The notes beneath the pieces were generated by a model. The model did no database searches and was not told where the DNA came from. It saw nothing but the letters and a program-made list of their open reading frames with translations. A stretch of DNA of 64,000 bases from Staphylococcus xylosus. GTDB taxonomy: Bacteria > Bacillota > Bacilli > Staphylococcales > Staphylococcaceae. Numbering within the stretch: the first letter of the stretch is position 1; every line of letters starts with the position of its first letter. This document shows positions 21,801-27,472 of this stretch, piece by piece. The stretch is taken from contig NZ_MRZO01000002.1 in NCBI RefSeq assembly GCF_002732165.1, positions 62,001-126,000 on the forward strand, written 5' to 3'. The position numbers were made by a program, and so were the translations under genes.

Positions 21801-23642
21801 ACGATTCATTAAACTTTCCCCTGAAACAAGAACCCCTTTAGGCTTACCTGTTGTGCCTGATGTATAGATCACATACATTAAATTGTTTACGTCTGTAATA
21901 TGCTCTAAATTGTCAGTAGGGAGTGAGGCAAATGTTTCATTATCAGAGATATCAATCACTTTCTGATCATATGAGATTGTTTCTTTCAATTCATTATCCG
22001 TCAAGAGTACTGTTGCTTTGCTATCTTCTAAAATGTAGTTAATACGGTCTGCTGGATAATTAGGGTCTATTGGAACATAAGCGCCACCTGCTTTAATAAT
22101 TCCATAGATAGCCACTAACATTTCTAGGCTTCTATTAGCCATTACTGCAACAAGAGACTCTGCTTCAACGCCTTCAGAACGCAAACGATATGCCATTTGA
22201 TTGACCTTGGCATTGAACGCTTTATAAGTTAAACTTTCTCCTTCATATTTGATCGCTGTTTTATTTGGAAATTTAGATACTTGTTCTTCAAATCGTTCAA
22301 TAAATGATTGACTGTTATTCAATGCTAAATCAGTATTGTTAAAGTCATTTAAAATCGTTTCTCTTTCTTCACCTGAAACAATTTCAATGTCTTTAATTTT
22401 ACGTTCTGGTGCTTCAATCATGCTATTCAAGACATGTAAAATCGTCTCATGCAATTGATAAACGCCTGCTTCATCCAATACATCAATTTGATAATCATAG
22501 TCTATATCCAAACCATTCTTACTACTTCTATTACTGATGTTAACACTTAATGGCGCATTGTTTGTCCCGTTGTCTAACCATTCATCTCGGAAACCATCAT
22601 TCATAAATTCAGCATCGTATTGTGCATTTTGGAAGGACACAAAGCAGTCTACTAAACCTTTTTTATTCCCACTATTTTCAACAATATACTCGTATGGGTA
22701 TTTTCTATGTTTTAGTACATTAAGACTTTCTAGCTTAATCTTGTTTAAGTAAGATTTAACAGTTGCTTCTTTATCCATTTCAACAATTATGGGTAATACT
22801 CTTGAAAATACTCCTGTGGAGGTTTTTTCTTTTCGGTTATTTCTATTATGTATCAGCAATCCAACAGAATTAATTTTAGACAATGTTTTTTTGTGTTTAA
22901 TTACATGCATTATTGCTGAAAAAAGGTTACTAATACTCACATCATTTTCTTCACAAAAACGTTTAACATTTTCAGCTTCTTGATCTAACAAGTTAATACT
23001 TATTCTCTTACCAACTGCACTATCCAATGTTGTCTTCTCAAAAAGAATGTTATCTTCGAAATTTTCTAATTTTTCTAACCAAAAATCTTTATCTTTTGTG
23101 AAACGTTTAGTTGTTTCATAATCCATTTCTGTAGCAATAGCTTCAAAATAGGTAGCACTTTCTGTCTCTATATCTTCTTTACCCACTAATTTTTTAGATA
23201 GGTTGTCTACAACAATTGTTACACCCCATGCATCACTAATCAAATGGTGTTGTAACAAGAATATTACATAATGTCCCTGAGGCGCTTTCGCTATGATCAC
23301 TCTATAAAGCGGTTCATCTAAGTTAAAGATATTCATAGTAGCACTTTCTCGTACCCACTTATCATAACCAACTTCATCTTGATAAAAGTCTATAAACTCA
23401 AAATTTTGATGCTCATAGTCCACTAGATACTGCTTGTATTCTCCTTCTTCTCTAGTAACTCTTATTCTTAACGTGTCATGTTGCTCTATGATTTTATTGA
23501 AGGCTTCATTTACTTCGTCATATCCTAAACCATTATTCATATGAACAATACCAGCAATATTATTAATGCTAGTGTTCTCATAAAATTGTTCTATTTGTAA
23601 AATTTCCTTTTGTGCGTATGATAACAATTTTGTATTTGCCAA
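6846..23642 (-). CDS. Five-module NRPS with starter C domain and terminal reductase
   Basis: A 5598-residue assembly line. Order: C1 (1-430, HHLISDAWG near 132), A1 (core near 591), T1 (Ser near 987), C2 (HHIISDG near 1167), A2 (1630), T2 (2025), C3 (2205), A3 (2668), T3 (3063), C4 (3244), A4 (3706), T4 (4101), C5 (4282), A5 (4745), T5 (GGDSI near 5137), then a thioester reductase (TGATGFFG near 5236, YLDTK near 5396). Modules repeat every 1038-1039 residues. No epimerization, methylation or thioesterase domain is present. Pocket residues read DVWHLSLIDK (A1, A2), DVWHFSLVEK (A3), DVWHLSLIEK (A4) and DVWHLTLIEK (A5), all serine-like. The opening C domain suggests acylation of the first residue; the reductase predicts an aldehyde or alcohol. 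TTG start after GGGGG. It differs from dimodular AusA. All core motifs look intact. Confidence 0.97.
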   Translation of the reverse strand: MANTKLLSYAQKEILQIEQFYENTSINNIAGIVHMNNGLGYDEVNEAFNKIIEQHDTLRIRVTREEGEYKQYLVDYEHQNFEFIDFYQDEVGYDKWVRESATMNIFNLDEPLYRVIIAKAPQGHYVIFLLQHHLISDAWGVTIVVDNLSKKLVGKEDIETESATYFEAIATEMDYETTKRFTKDKDFWLEKLENFEDNILFEKTTLDSAVGKRISINLLDQEAENVKRFCEENDVSISNLFSAIMHVIKHKKTLSKINSVGLLIHNRNNRKEKTSTGVFSRVLPIIVEMDKEATVKSYLNKIKLESLNVLKHRKYPYEYIVENSGNKKGLVDCFVSFQNAQYDAEFMNDGFRDEWLDNGTNNAPLSVNISNRSSKNGLDIDYDYQIDVLDEAGVYQLHETILHVLNSMIEAPERKIKDIEIVSGEERETILNDFNNTDLALNNSQSFIERFEEQVSKFPNKTAIKYEGESLTYKAFNAKVNQMAYRLRSEGVEAESLVAVMANRSLEMLVAIYGIIKAGGAYVPIDPNYPADRINYILEDSKATVLLTDNELKETISYDQKVIDISDNETFASLPTDNLEHITDVNNLMYVIYTSGTTGKPKGVLVSGESLMNRLNWLINKYDIGNEDIVFFKTPFTFDVSVWEVFGFGMIGAQAVLLPSGEEGNPEKITSVIQNDTPTMVHFVPSMFNVFINFIKATNQTQMISSLRYILASGEALKPSIVNQFNELIGNKNNTQLINLYGPTEATIDVTSFDFDHNVKYDVVPIGKPIANTQAYILNEDNNVMGIGVPGELCIGGINVTRGYLNRPELTQEKFVDNPFGEGKIYRTGDLAQWNNDGNISYLGRIDEQVKIRGYRIELGEIESILRKNDDILNVAVVAKPIIDDELSICTYIVSDQSVDFETLKAELSQQLPEYMVPSYMMQVDELPVSSSGKLNKKALPEIKVGNLEYVAPRNDMEAMVVDIFSTTLNVERVSIFDNFFEIGGHSLKAISVINEIESKTNKRLPLKKIFDNPTAALLSKVIDNEVSDVIERRIPLADTKPYYLTSSPQKRLYVLNEMVDGQTAYNMASMLEIRGDVDVERVRNTFQALVDRHEALRTHFDTVDGEPVQIIDDEGSIQIDYEETQTEDYDTLLSDFVKPFDLTTAPLLRVKVVKCAEKQYILLFDMHHIISDGFSINLIIKEFTALYKGRTLDELTVQYKDYSEWMRSRDLDEQRQFWVSQFEEEAPVLDLPYDYARPNQQSFTGRTVSMDMPEKTRNAINQLSQETGTTDYMILLSSFMVLLHKYSRQEDIVVGSPISGRTHKDTENMLGMFVNTLAMRSNPERNKSFKQLLAEVKDTSLQAFDNQEYPLEALVDEIVEKRDLTRNPLFDVLFTLQNNENETFQIDDWSTEQKEASFTNAKFDLSMTVYDNNGYKIALEYAQELFEQDTIERMLTHFMELLSNIADEPTAKISEIEMVTQNERDVIFNDFNNTTVPFNNTQTFVERFENQVAKTPDKTAISYEGESLSYHALNERANQLAYQLRNEGVTANSLVALMTNRRLEMIIGIYGILKAGGAYVPVDPNYPKDRINYILEDSQATVLLTDRTPDSDIVYDNKVIDITKNQVLKTLPTTNLEHITDVSNLMYVIYTSGTTGRPKGVLVAGESVLNRLNWVYDKYHIDSDDIICFKTPFTFDVSVWEIFGFAMVGAQAVLLPSGEEGNPEQITSLIQTSEATMVHFVPSMFNVFINYIKGTKQAHLVSSLRYVLASGEALKPELVNQFNEYIGGKNNTQLINLYGPTEATIDVTSFETYSDVHYTNIPIGKPIANTQAYILDEDNHVMGIGVSGELVIGGVNVTEGYLNRPELTQEKFVDNPFGEGKLYRTGDLARWNADGNISYSGRIDEQVKIRGYRIELGEIESVLRQNNAILDVAVITKPMIDDELAICVYIVSDQVIDFDTVKTELNHKLPDYMVPSYMTQIDELPVSSSGKLNKRALPEIKVEGKVYVAPETETESMLASIFETVLNIEKVSTNDNFFEIGGHSLKAIGIINKIESEVGKRLPLKLVFESPTIAQLAKVVDTYTDNGNSQSIPQAESKPYYLASSPQKRLYVLNEMVDGQTAYNMPSMLEIQGNVDVSRVEDVFQKLVDRHEALRTHFETIKGEPVQVINDSATIVVDYQEINAEDEFALLNEFVQPFELSQAPLLRVKIAKIAEQRYVLLYDMHHIISDGFSINIIMKEFSALYHEQALEPLSVQYKDYSEWMQARDLNKQREFWLSQFEDEAPVIDLPYDYARPNQQSFTGKTVSVEMPEDVQKAIHQLSQTTGSTDYMILLSSFMVLLHKYSRQEDVVVGSPISGRTHRDTEDMLGMFVNTLAMRSYPERNKTFSQLLDEVRELALKAYDNQEYPLEALLDEVVEKRDLTRNPLFDVLFTLQNNEKQGLQIDDWLIQEKETSNTNAKFDLSMTIHENEDYKVSLEYAQELFSEDTVERMLAHFVEIISSVVRRPEQNISDIEIITDTEREIILNQFNDTELELTNSVTFVERFEKQVEQTPNKTAITFEDEHLTYQALNERANQVAYQLRNEGVKPNDLVGIMSQRRLEMMIGIYGILKAGGAYVPLDPNHPHERTNFILKDSNPRVLLTDEKIDYSIKFDNEIIKLTNNTFINNLPTENLPLVTDETNLMYIIYTSGTTGKPKGVMVPYSSVMNRLNWMVDYFGLGTEDKVLFKTPFTFDVSIWEVFGWAVMGGEIIMLRSGEESNPEKIASVINQHDITMTHFVPSMLSVFIDFIKTSRKTSEIASLNHVFTSGEALKADHVNNFNDLVGSRNQTLLYNLYGPTETTVEVTYYPVFAGQSYSEVPIGRPIANTQAYIMNEDNNLLGIGVPGELCIGGVAVSNGYLNRPELTAEKFVDNPFSEGKMYRTGDLVKWTPDGLLDYIGRIDEQVKIRGYRIELGEIESSIAQIDNISAVAVVTQSDENNADLMIAAYVVSDDVVDFDTIKTKLGKQLPDYMIPTLMMQIDNLPVTANGKLDKKGLPKIKLENKDYVEPRDATEATIAEVYGDVLNLDNVSALDNFFEIGGHSLRAISVINEIESKMSVRLPLKAIFENPTVSQLAKAIGSHADELSSQTIPLAETKAHYLASSPQKRLYVLNEMMDGQMAYNMPSMLEVRGEVDVERVQSAFQSLVNRHEALRTHFDTVDSEPVQIIDEQANITVDYEEVSTEDYEQLLNRFIRPFNLAHAPLLRVKVVKCAEQRYVLLFDMHHIISDGFSINLIIKEFTALYHGQALEALTAQYKDYSEWMHTRDLSDQRTFWLSQFEEDAPVLDLPYDHARSIEQSYTGKSVSVEVPEELRQEIQELSQTTGSTNFMILLAAFNVLLHKYSRQEDIVVGSPISGRTHKDTENMLGMFVNTLAMRAYPERSKTFNELLSEVKDTALKAYDNQEYPLEDLVDEVVETRDLTRNPLFDVLFTLQNNETESLQIEDWSIEQKEPSTTNAKFDLSMTIFDDDGYKISLEFAEELFNQETVVRMLDHYLEILKHSVQQPEQKISDLQMITKEEEATIFNEFNDTAVPFNNNKTFVEIFEAQVAKTPNEIALTYEGESLTYATLNARANQLANYLRIEGVQPNTLVGLMTNRRLEMMIGIYGILKAGGAYVPIDPNYPSDRINYILGDSQPNVLLTDQTLDETIDFNKAVLNLTDTSIIETQSTDNLSKVTDVTDLMYVIYTSGTTGKPKGVMVPYKGVMNRLHWMIDKYYISNEDTILFKTPFTFDVSVWEIFGPTMVGGQAILLPSGEESNPEKITSLIDHHNITMVHFVPSMLGVFIDFIKSTNRVEDIATVNYVLASGEALKAEQVNQFNTLIGGPNNALLIDLYGPTEASIEVIYYPCTPGETYDKIPIGRPIANIQAYIMNEDESLMGIGVPGELCIGGVGVTNGYLNRPDLTDEKFIDNPFGEGKLYRTGDLAKWSTTGNVEYLGRIDEQVKIRGYRIELGEIESLLRQIDLISDVAVVAKPMAGEELAICAYLVSDESVDFDEIKSQLNQNLPDYMVPTYMTQIDILPVTSNGKLDKKQLPEIQVESENYVAPTNDIEEMLTNIFGEVLNIERVSIYDNFFEVGGHSLKAINVINKIEGETGIRLPLKVIFESPTVAQLGKVLNDQESSLNGQNIPTAESKSYYLASSPQKRLYVLNEMVQGQTAYNMPSMLEINGVVDVARVEDVFQSLVERHEALRTHFETIDGEPVQIIDEQANITVDYEATDIDDYETLLNDFVRPFNLRQSPLLRVKIVKLAEQRHILLFDIHHIISDGFSINLIIKEFIALYHERTLDKLKVQYKDYSEWMHNRDLSGQRTFWLSQFEDEAPVLDLPYDHSRPKQQSFTGKTVSAEMPKETRDALHELAQKTNSTDYMILLSSFMILLHKYSRQEDVVIGSPISGRTHQDTDNLLGMFVNTLPMRAYPENNKAFEQFLDEVRDTALKAYDNQEYPLEELVDEVVERRDLTRNPLFDVLFTLQNNETQDLQIEDWDIKEKRATNTKAKFDLNMMIEDDEAYKVSLEYAAELFEPQTVERMLNHYLKILSEVVKHPAQNISDIDMTTEEERTQILGAFNDTYAELPNKQTFVERFEKQVANTPDQTAITFEGESLTYKELNVRVNQLAHKLRTEGVEANSLVGLMTNRSIEMMVSIYGILKAGGAYVPMDPSQPSDRINYILNDSQPTLLITDRPLDTSIEFDRKVIDVTKKDALANLSTDNLNHITDVSDLMYVIYTSGTTGNPKGVVVPYEGVMNRLNWMIDEYDFNEEEIIMFKTPYTFDVSVWEIFGFAMVGAQAVLLPSGEEGNPSKITSLIQQHAITMIHFVPSMLGVFVDYIKSTNEVAEIASINTVLATGEALKSEQANRFNSVIGQPNDTLLIDLYGPTEASIEVTYNPLPPTQEYDIITIGRPIANVQMYVLNNNNQHTGIGVPGELCIAGVAVTDGYLNRPELTQQQFIDNPFGTGKVYRTGDLAKWTTDGEIEYLGRIDEQVKIRGYRIELGEISSHLLRIENISDAGVIAKPMAGEELAICAYLVADQPISFADIKIELARKVPDYMVPAYMTQIEQLPVTSNGKLNKRALPEIEVERQEFVEPRNEIEADVVQAMEEVLNTDSISIYDNFFEIGGDSIIAIKLTSLLSKSYNISIKDIFELQTIDRISESIAAKDQTNILTKLETLKNIDTAQGHQFSSEFIQEINEYKEESVENYEVISSGAVKKGKNVLLTGATGFFGIYMLNNLLEDTDFNIYVMVRSNNEVNGETKLKRNWIYYFESQIGAEYAERIHIIEGNIELEKLGMASETYESLSQNIDMIVNAAANVSHFATTDASYGANVGGIEQLIQFAKYNQPKEIHHMSTISIASGKVDDKAQLTFSEHDLDLGQVMNNVYLDTKIEAEKVLIASREQGVETNIYRLGNLQCDSRTGVFQKNEENNAFYSIIKSFRNLEIFPDLENDDLEFTPVDQAAKACSQLIKNNQLNNEIHHIYNNHHLSLKQLMHVYNQNNYHIEDVQWNEFVDYLMYCIKENIMSDQINDFLLHTGVLDNNIFNKSHFEVLDFKTNFILEKLNFKWQPTEDVTLSKMISHPKNNF

Positions 23643-23680
23643 TTAAAGCTGCCCCCCTATAAATATATAGTACATAACTT

Positions 23681-23709
23681 ATAATAATATTATTTAAAGA
23701 ATTCTTCAA
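23681..23709 (-). promoter_or_regulatory. Candidate NRPS operon promoter
   Basis: On the minus strand TTGAAG (23704-23709), a 17-base spacer and TATTAT (23681-23686) precede the TTG start by about 40 bases. The rest of 23643-24016 is AT-rich with no gene and no recognisable operator. The region is so AT-rich that chance matches are likely. Confidence 0.4.
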
Positions 23710-24016
23710 TGATATTATATTTTTTTATTTACAACATAGTTAAATAAATTCCCAATTATCAATTGTTAAAACATCTATAAATCTTTAGTTATTTATTTTA
23801 AATTAGATTTTATTAATTACTTTAATTAATTATAATCTCACATTAAACTTTATTGTTACGAAAAGTAATAATACACTCTTGAATTGCGCTTAACTTTATT
23901 GTATTATTCTGATTTTTCAGTTAATTTAGGACTTAGCATTTCAATTAACTCGATTCCTATCACACTCTTATAGATTATTCTCAGTTTAGTAACCACATAT
24001 TTAAAAAACAAAAAAA

Positions 24017-24041
24017 TACACCTTCAACACTTGAAGGTGTA
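24017..24041 (-). terminator. Terminator of rpsF-ssb
   Basis: TACACCTTCAA-CAC-TTGAAGGTGTA is a perfect 11-bp stem followed on the minus strand by ATTTTTTTGTTTTTT. It closes the rpsF-ssb transcript about 110 bases after ssb and before the NRPS promoter, so transcription of the synthetase is likely independent. Confidence 0.9.
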
Positions 24042-24149
24042 TTAGCTATCATATTATACTTCACACATTTACACACACGTATAATATAATTTCACACATT
24101 TTAATATACTTCTAAACAGTCTACAAAACATTCACACAATGCTTGTAGA

Positions 24150-24665
24150 TTAGAACGGTAAGTCGTCATCACTAATATCAATAGGTCCGTTTGCATTTGC
24201 AAATGGGTTATCTGATTGATTATTATTTGATGTATTGTTGTTGTTATTATTGTTATTTTGATATGACGATGTATTTTGTCCTGATTGTTGTCCACCAAAG
24301 TTTTGGAAATTATTATTCCCTTCTTGGCCATGACGTTGGTTTTGATTTTTAGGTTCAAGGAATTGAACGCTATCACAAACTACTTCAGTTACAAAAACAC
24401 GACGCCCTTCTTGGTTTTCATAGCTACGTGATTGAATGCGACCGTCAACGCCAGCTAAACTACCTTTGAATAAGTAGTTATTTACATTATCTGCTTGTTT
24501 TCTAAAAACGACACAATTAATGAAATCTGCTTCGCGTTCCCCTTGCGCATTTGTAAACGTACGGTTTACTGCTAGAGTAAAAGTCGCAACACTCACGCCT
24601 GAGGGTGTTGTTCTATATTCTGGATCTTTCGTTAAACGACCGACTAAAACAACTCTATTTATCAT
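24150..24665 (-). CDS. ssb: Single-stranded DNA-binding protein
   Basis: A 171-residue SSB. The OB-fold (residues 1-105) starts [16 protein letters not shown] and includes FTLAVNR and [15 protein letters not shown] Gln/Asn/Gly-rich disordered linker follows, with an asparagine run near 135-147, then the acidic partner-binding tip DDDLPF. It coats single-stranded DNA during replication and repair. It follows rpsF by 18 bases. In related genomes rpsR would come next; here a terminator and the NRPS locus do. A 91-codon alternative frame overlaps the 3' end and is a shadow. Confidence 0.98.
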   Translation of the reverse strand: MINRVVLVGRLTKDPEYRTTPSGVSVATFTLAVNRTFTNAQGEREADFINCVVFRKQADNVNNYLFKGSLAGVDGRIQSRSYENQEGRRVFVTEVVCDSVQFLEPKNQNQRHGQEGNNNFQNFGGQQSGQNTSSYQNNNNNNNNTSNNNQSDNPFANANGPIDISDDDLPF

Positions 24666-24683
24666 TTAAACGACCCCCATCTA

Positions 24684-24989
24684 TTATTTTCTTGTCTTAT
24701 CTTCGTCTTCACGAATTACGATATAACGGATTACATCGTCTGAAATTTTAGCTAAACGTTGGAATTCGTCAGTAGCTTCGTTATCAGAAGTTTGGATACG
24801 TACGATATTGTAGTAACCTTCACTGAAATCATTGATTTCGTAAGCTAAACGGCGTTTGCCCCAATCCTTAGCTTCTAAAACTTCTGATCCTTGAGAAGCT
24901 AAAATTCCGTTGAAACGTTCAACGACAGCTTTTTTAGCATCTTCTTCAATGTTTGGACGAACGATGTACATAACTTCATATGTTCTCAT
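24684..24989 (-). CDS. rpsF: 30S ribosomal protein S6
   Basis: A 101-residue protein with the canonical S6 start [13 protein letters not shown], then [17 protein letters not shown] and [10 protein letters not shown]. It forms the platform heterodimer with S18 on the 30S subunit. The start follows CAAGGAGGTG. It is the first gene of the transcript and has a strong promoter (25075-25103). A leader hairpin for S6:S18 autoregulation is expected in Firmicutes; the 85-base leader has a GAGCCGC segment that could belong to it, but I cannot confirm the fold. Confidence 0.98.
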   Translation of the reverse strand: MRTYEVMYIVRPNIEEDAKKAVVERFNGILASQGSEVLEAKDWGKRRLAYEINDFSEGYYNIVRIQTSDNEATDEFQRLAKISDDVIRYIVIREDEDKTRK

Positions 24990-25074
24990 TTTATAATTGC
25001 ACCTCCTTGTGGTCTATGCGGCTCATCATCATTTGTGACAAGCAAGGAATAATTTTCATTACTCACAATCAAGA

Positions 25075-25103
25075 ATTATAGCACAAGCCTTTACTTTTTA
25101 CAA
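25075..25103 (-). promoter_or_regulatory. rpsF-ssb promoter
   Basis: On the minus strand TTGTAA (25098-25103), a 17-base spacer and a perfect TATAAT (25075-25080), giving a leader of about 80 bases. The remainder of 25104-25417 is AT-rich with no feature that I can support other than the GH25 gene's own ribosome binding site. Confidence 0.8.
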
Positions 25104-25417
25104 TGGTTATCCATCTTTAGCAATTGCTTAATTTCATATGAATGTTTCATATGAAACATTAGAAAATATTAACTTTTGTAATGGATATTTCTCATATATA
25201 GACATTCGCTTACTTTTCATTTTATAAATTGACACTATTTCATATATTTAAATTTATAAATCACAATTCATTATTTTAATAAAAAATAAATGCCATTTAA
25301 ACTAAGGTTGAAAATCCACTTTAATTCTACTAGCATAACCTCTATGTTCGCTTTTTATATTTTTTAACCACTTTATTTTAGTGATATTTTTTAAGTACAT
25401 AAACAAAGGAGTATGTT

Positions 25418-26224
25418 ATGGTTTCTACAATTAAAAAAGGATTCATTACAATGTGTGTATTATTTGCATCAACAGCAACTATTAACTCTGCTTATGCAGC
25501 TGATAATACCTCAAGCCAAAAAGGAACAATGGGATATGGATACCAACAATATTTAAATAAACATCCAGAAAAAGGTACAAATCAAGAAACAACAACTCGT
25601 TCTAATGACATTCAATCTGAAGCTGGAACTACACAAGATAGTGAACGTATTTTAGATATTTCTGAATGGCAAGGCGATTTGACTGATCAAGAAGTAAAGG
25701 ACTTAAAAGCAAACTACGATTTCATTATTATTAGAGCGCAATACGGCTCAGAAAAAATAGACGAGTCCTTAGAACACAATTCTGATTTATTAGATAAACA
25801 TAACTTAGACTTTGGTGTCTATTCATATAGTATGTATGAAAATCCTGATGACGCACGTTATGAGGCACAAACTTTATATAATCGTGCACCAAAAGCAAGC
25901 TTTTATATAAATGATTTTGAACAAAACTCAGTTACCTCTGGCACTACCGAAGAAAGTACGAATGCTTGGTATGACGAAATGAAGGGTTTGGCAGGAAATA
26001 AAAAAGTACTATTTTATTCATACGAAAATTTCATGTTAGAACATGCTGAACAATCTGTAGAAAATTATGATGGCTACTGGATGGCTAACTATAACCCAGG
26101 TCAGCCTACTCGCAATCACGTTTTATGGCAGTATACTGATAGCTACGCTTCCCCTGAATTAAATCAAGAAGTAGATGCTAATTATACAGGACCAAATGTT
26201 AGTACCGATTGGTTCATCTCTTAA
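25418..26224 (+). CDS. Secreted GH25-like lysozyme-family protein
   Basis: A 268-residue exported protein. Residues 1-28 form a Sec signal peptide ending AYA-A. A low-complexity Ser/Thr/Gln-rich linker (29-75) precedes a GH25-type barrel: ILDISEWQGDL (near 79), FIIIRAQYG, the acidic YINDFEQ strand that carries the D-x-E catalytic pair, and VLWQYTDSY near the end. GH25 enzymes cut the glycan strand of peptidoglycan; staphylococci encode homologues of this kind as secreted wall enzymes. No LysM or SH3 binding domain is present. AAAGGAG precedes the ATG. It is a single-gene unit convergent with ychF. Activity on the organism's own wall is inferred. Confidence 0.8.
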   Translation: MVSTIKKGFITMCVLFASTATINSAYAADNTSSQKGTMGYGYQQYLNKHPEKGTNQETTTRSNDIQSEAGTTQDSERILDISEWQGDLTDQEVKDLKANYDFIIIRAQYGSEKIDESLEHNSDLLDKHNLDFGVYSYSMYENPDDARYEAQTLYNRAPKASFYINDFEQNSVTSGTTEESTNAWYDEMKGLAGNKKVLFYSYENFMLEHAEQSVENYDGYWMANYNPGQPTRNHVLWQYTDSYASPELNQEVDANYTGPNVSTDWFIS

Positions 26225-26281
26225 CTTTATAAACATTAGAAAAGATGGTAGGACTATAAGCTCCTATTAATATAATAATTA

Positions 26282-26311
26282 AGGCTGGGACAAGTTAACT
26301 TGTCCCAGCCT
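26282..26311. terminator. Bidirectional terminator between GH25 gene and ychF
   Basis: AGGCTGGGACAAGT and ACTTGTCCCAGCCT form a 14-bp stem with a 2-base loop. This GCTGGGACA stem is a common staphylococcal intergenic hairpin. It sits between convergent genes. Confidence 0.85.
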
Positions 26312-26374
26312 GTTTTATAATATTAAGATCTTTATATCACTATATTCCAATATATCATGTGGAGGCTAACTGTT

Positions 26375-27472
26375 TTACACGTTAAATCTAAAGTGTACAA
26401 CGTCGCCATCTTTCATAATGTATTCTTTACCTTCTAAACGCTGTTTACCAGCATCTTTGGCACCATTTTCACCATTAAATTCTACGTAGTCGTCATAACT
26501 AGTAACCTCTGCACGAATAAAACCACGTTCAAAATCCGTGTGGATAATACCCGCACATTGCGGAGCAGTCATACCTTTAATGAATGTCCATGCACGTACT
26601 TCTTGTACACCTGCCGTAAAGTAAGTAGCCAAACCAAGCAAATCATAAGTTGTACGAATTAAACGATCGAGACCTGGTTCTTCAATACCTAAATCTTCTA
26701 GGAACATTTCTCTGTCTTCATCCTCAAGTACAGCAATTTCTTCTTCAATCTTAGCACTGATTACGATGACTTCAGAATCTTCCTTCTCTGCATATTCACG
26801 GATAGTTTTTACTTTTTCATTATCTTCATCGCCAATTTCATCTTCGCCTACGTTAGCGATATATAACATTTCTTTAGAAGTTAACAATTGAGCTTGGTTC
26901 ACATATTTTTGATCTTCTTCTGTAAATTCCAAGCTTCTTACAGGATTACCTTCTTCTAAAGCTTCTTTAATTCTTGATAAAATACGTGTTTCGTTCACTG
27001 CATCTTTATCTTTTTGACGTGCCATTTTTTCTAATTTTGGTAAACGTTTGTCTACAGATTCTAAATCTGCTAATACGAGCTCCATATTAATAACTTCAAT
27101 GTCATCAATTGGATCTACACGGCCAGAAACATGTGTAACATTGTCATCATCAAAAGCACGCACAACTTGGCAAATCGCATCTACTTCACGGATATGAGAT
27201 AAGAATTTATTACCTAAGCCTTCCCCTTTAGAAGCACCTTTAACAATACCTGCAATATCGGTAAATTCGAATGTTGTTGGAATTGTTTTTTTCGGTTCTA
27301 CCATTTCTGTTAAAACGTCTAATCTACTATCCGGCACTTCCACTATACCTACGTTAGGGTCAATTGTTGCGAATGGATAGTTTGCTGCAAGCGCACCTGC
27401 TTTTGTAATTGCGTTAAAAAGTGTAGACTTTCCTACGTTTGGTAAGCCGACAATACCTGCTGTTAAAGCCAT
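26375..27472 (-). CDS. ychF: Redox-regulated ATPase/GTPase YchF (Obg family)
   Basis: A 365-residue Obg-family P-loop protein. G1 is GLPNVGKSTLF at residues 8-18, G3 is FTDIAGIVKGASKGEGLG, and ISAK-like residues near 240 supply G5. The C-terminal TGS-like domain ends HFRFNV. The coiled coil (about 130-210) is present. YchF binds ribosomes and prefers ATP over GTP. Its ATG overlaps the stop of the DUF951 gene by one base, indicating coupled translation. It is last in the mscS-DUF951-ychF operon. Confidence 0.96.
   Translation of the reverse strand: MALTAGIVGLPNVGKSTLFNAITKAGALAANYPFATIDPNVGIVEVPDSRLDVLTEMVEPKKTIPTTFEFTDIAGIVKGASKGEGLGNKFLSHIREVDAICQVVRAFDDDNVTHVSGRVDPIDDIEVINMELVLADLESVDKRLPKLEKMARQKDKDAVNETRILSRIKEALEEGNPVRSLEFTEEDQKYVNQAQLLTSKEMLYIANVGEDEIGDEDNEKVKTIREYAEKEDSEVIVISAKIEEEIAVLEDEDREMFLEDLGIEEPGLDRLIRTTYDLLGLATYFTAGVQEVRAWTFIKGMTAPQCAGIIHTDFERGFIRAEVTSYDDYVEFNGENGAKDAGKQRLEGKEYIMKDGDVVHFRFNV

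Noticed and set aside
6846-23642. Long repeats considered as a repeat array or mobile elements
   Set aside because: The repeats are the homologous C-A-T modules of one open frame. No CRISPR-like short repeats, transposase or terminal inverted repeats were found anywhere in the window.
24101-24376. 91-codon frame overlapping the ssb 3' half
   Set aside because: It is an alternative reading of the Asn/Gln-rich ssb linker, gives low-complexity Ile/His/Thr sequence, and has no ribosome binding site.
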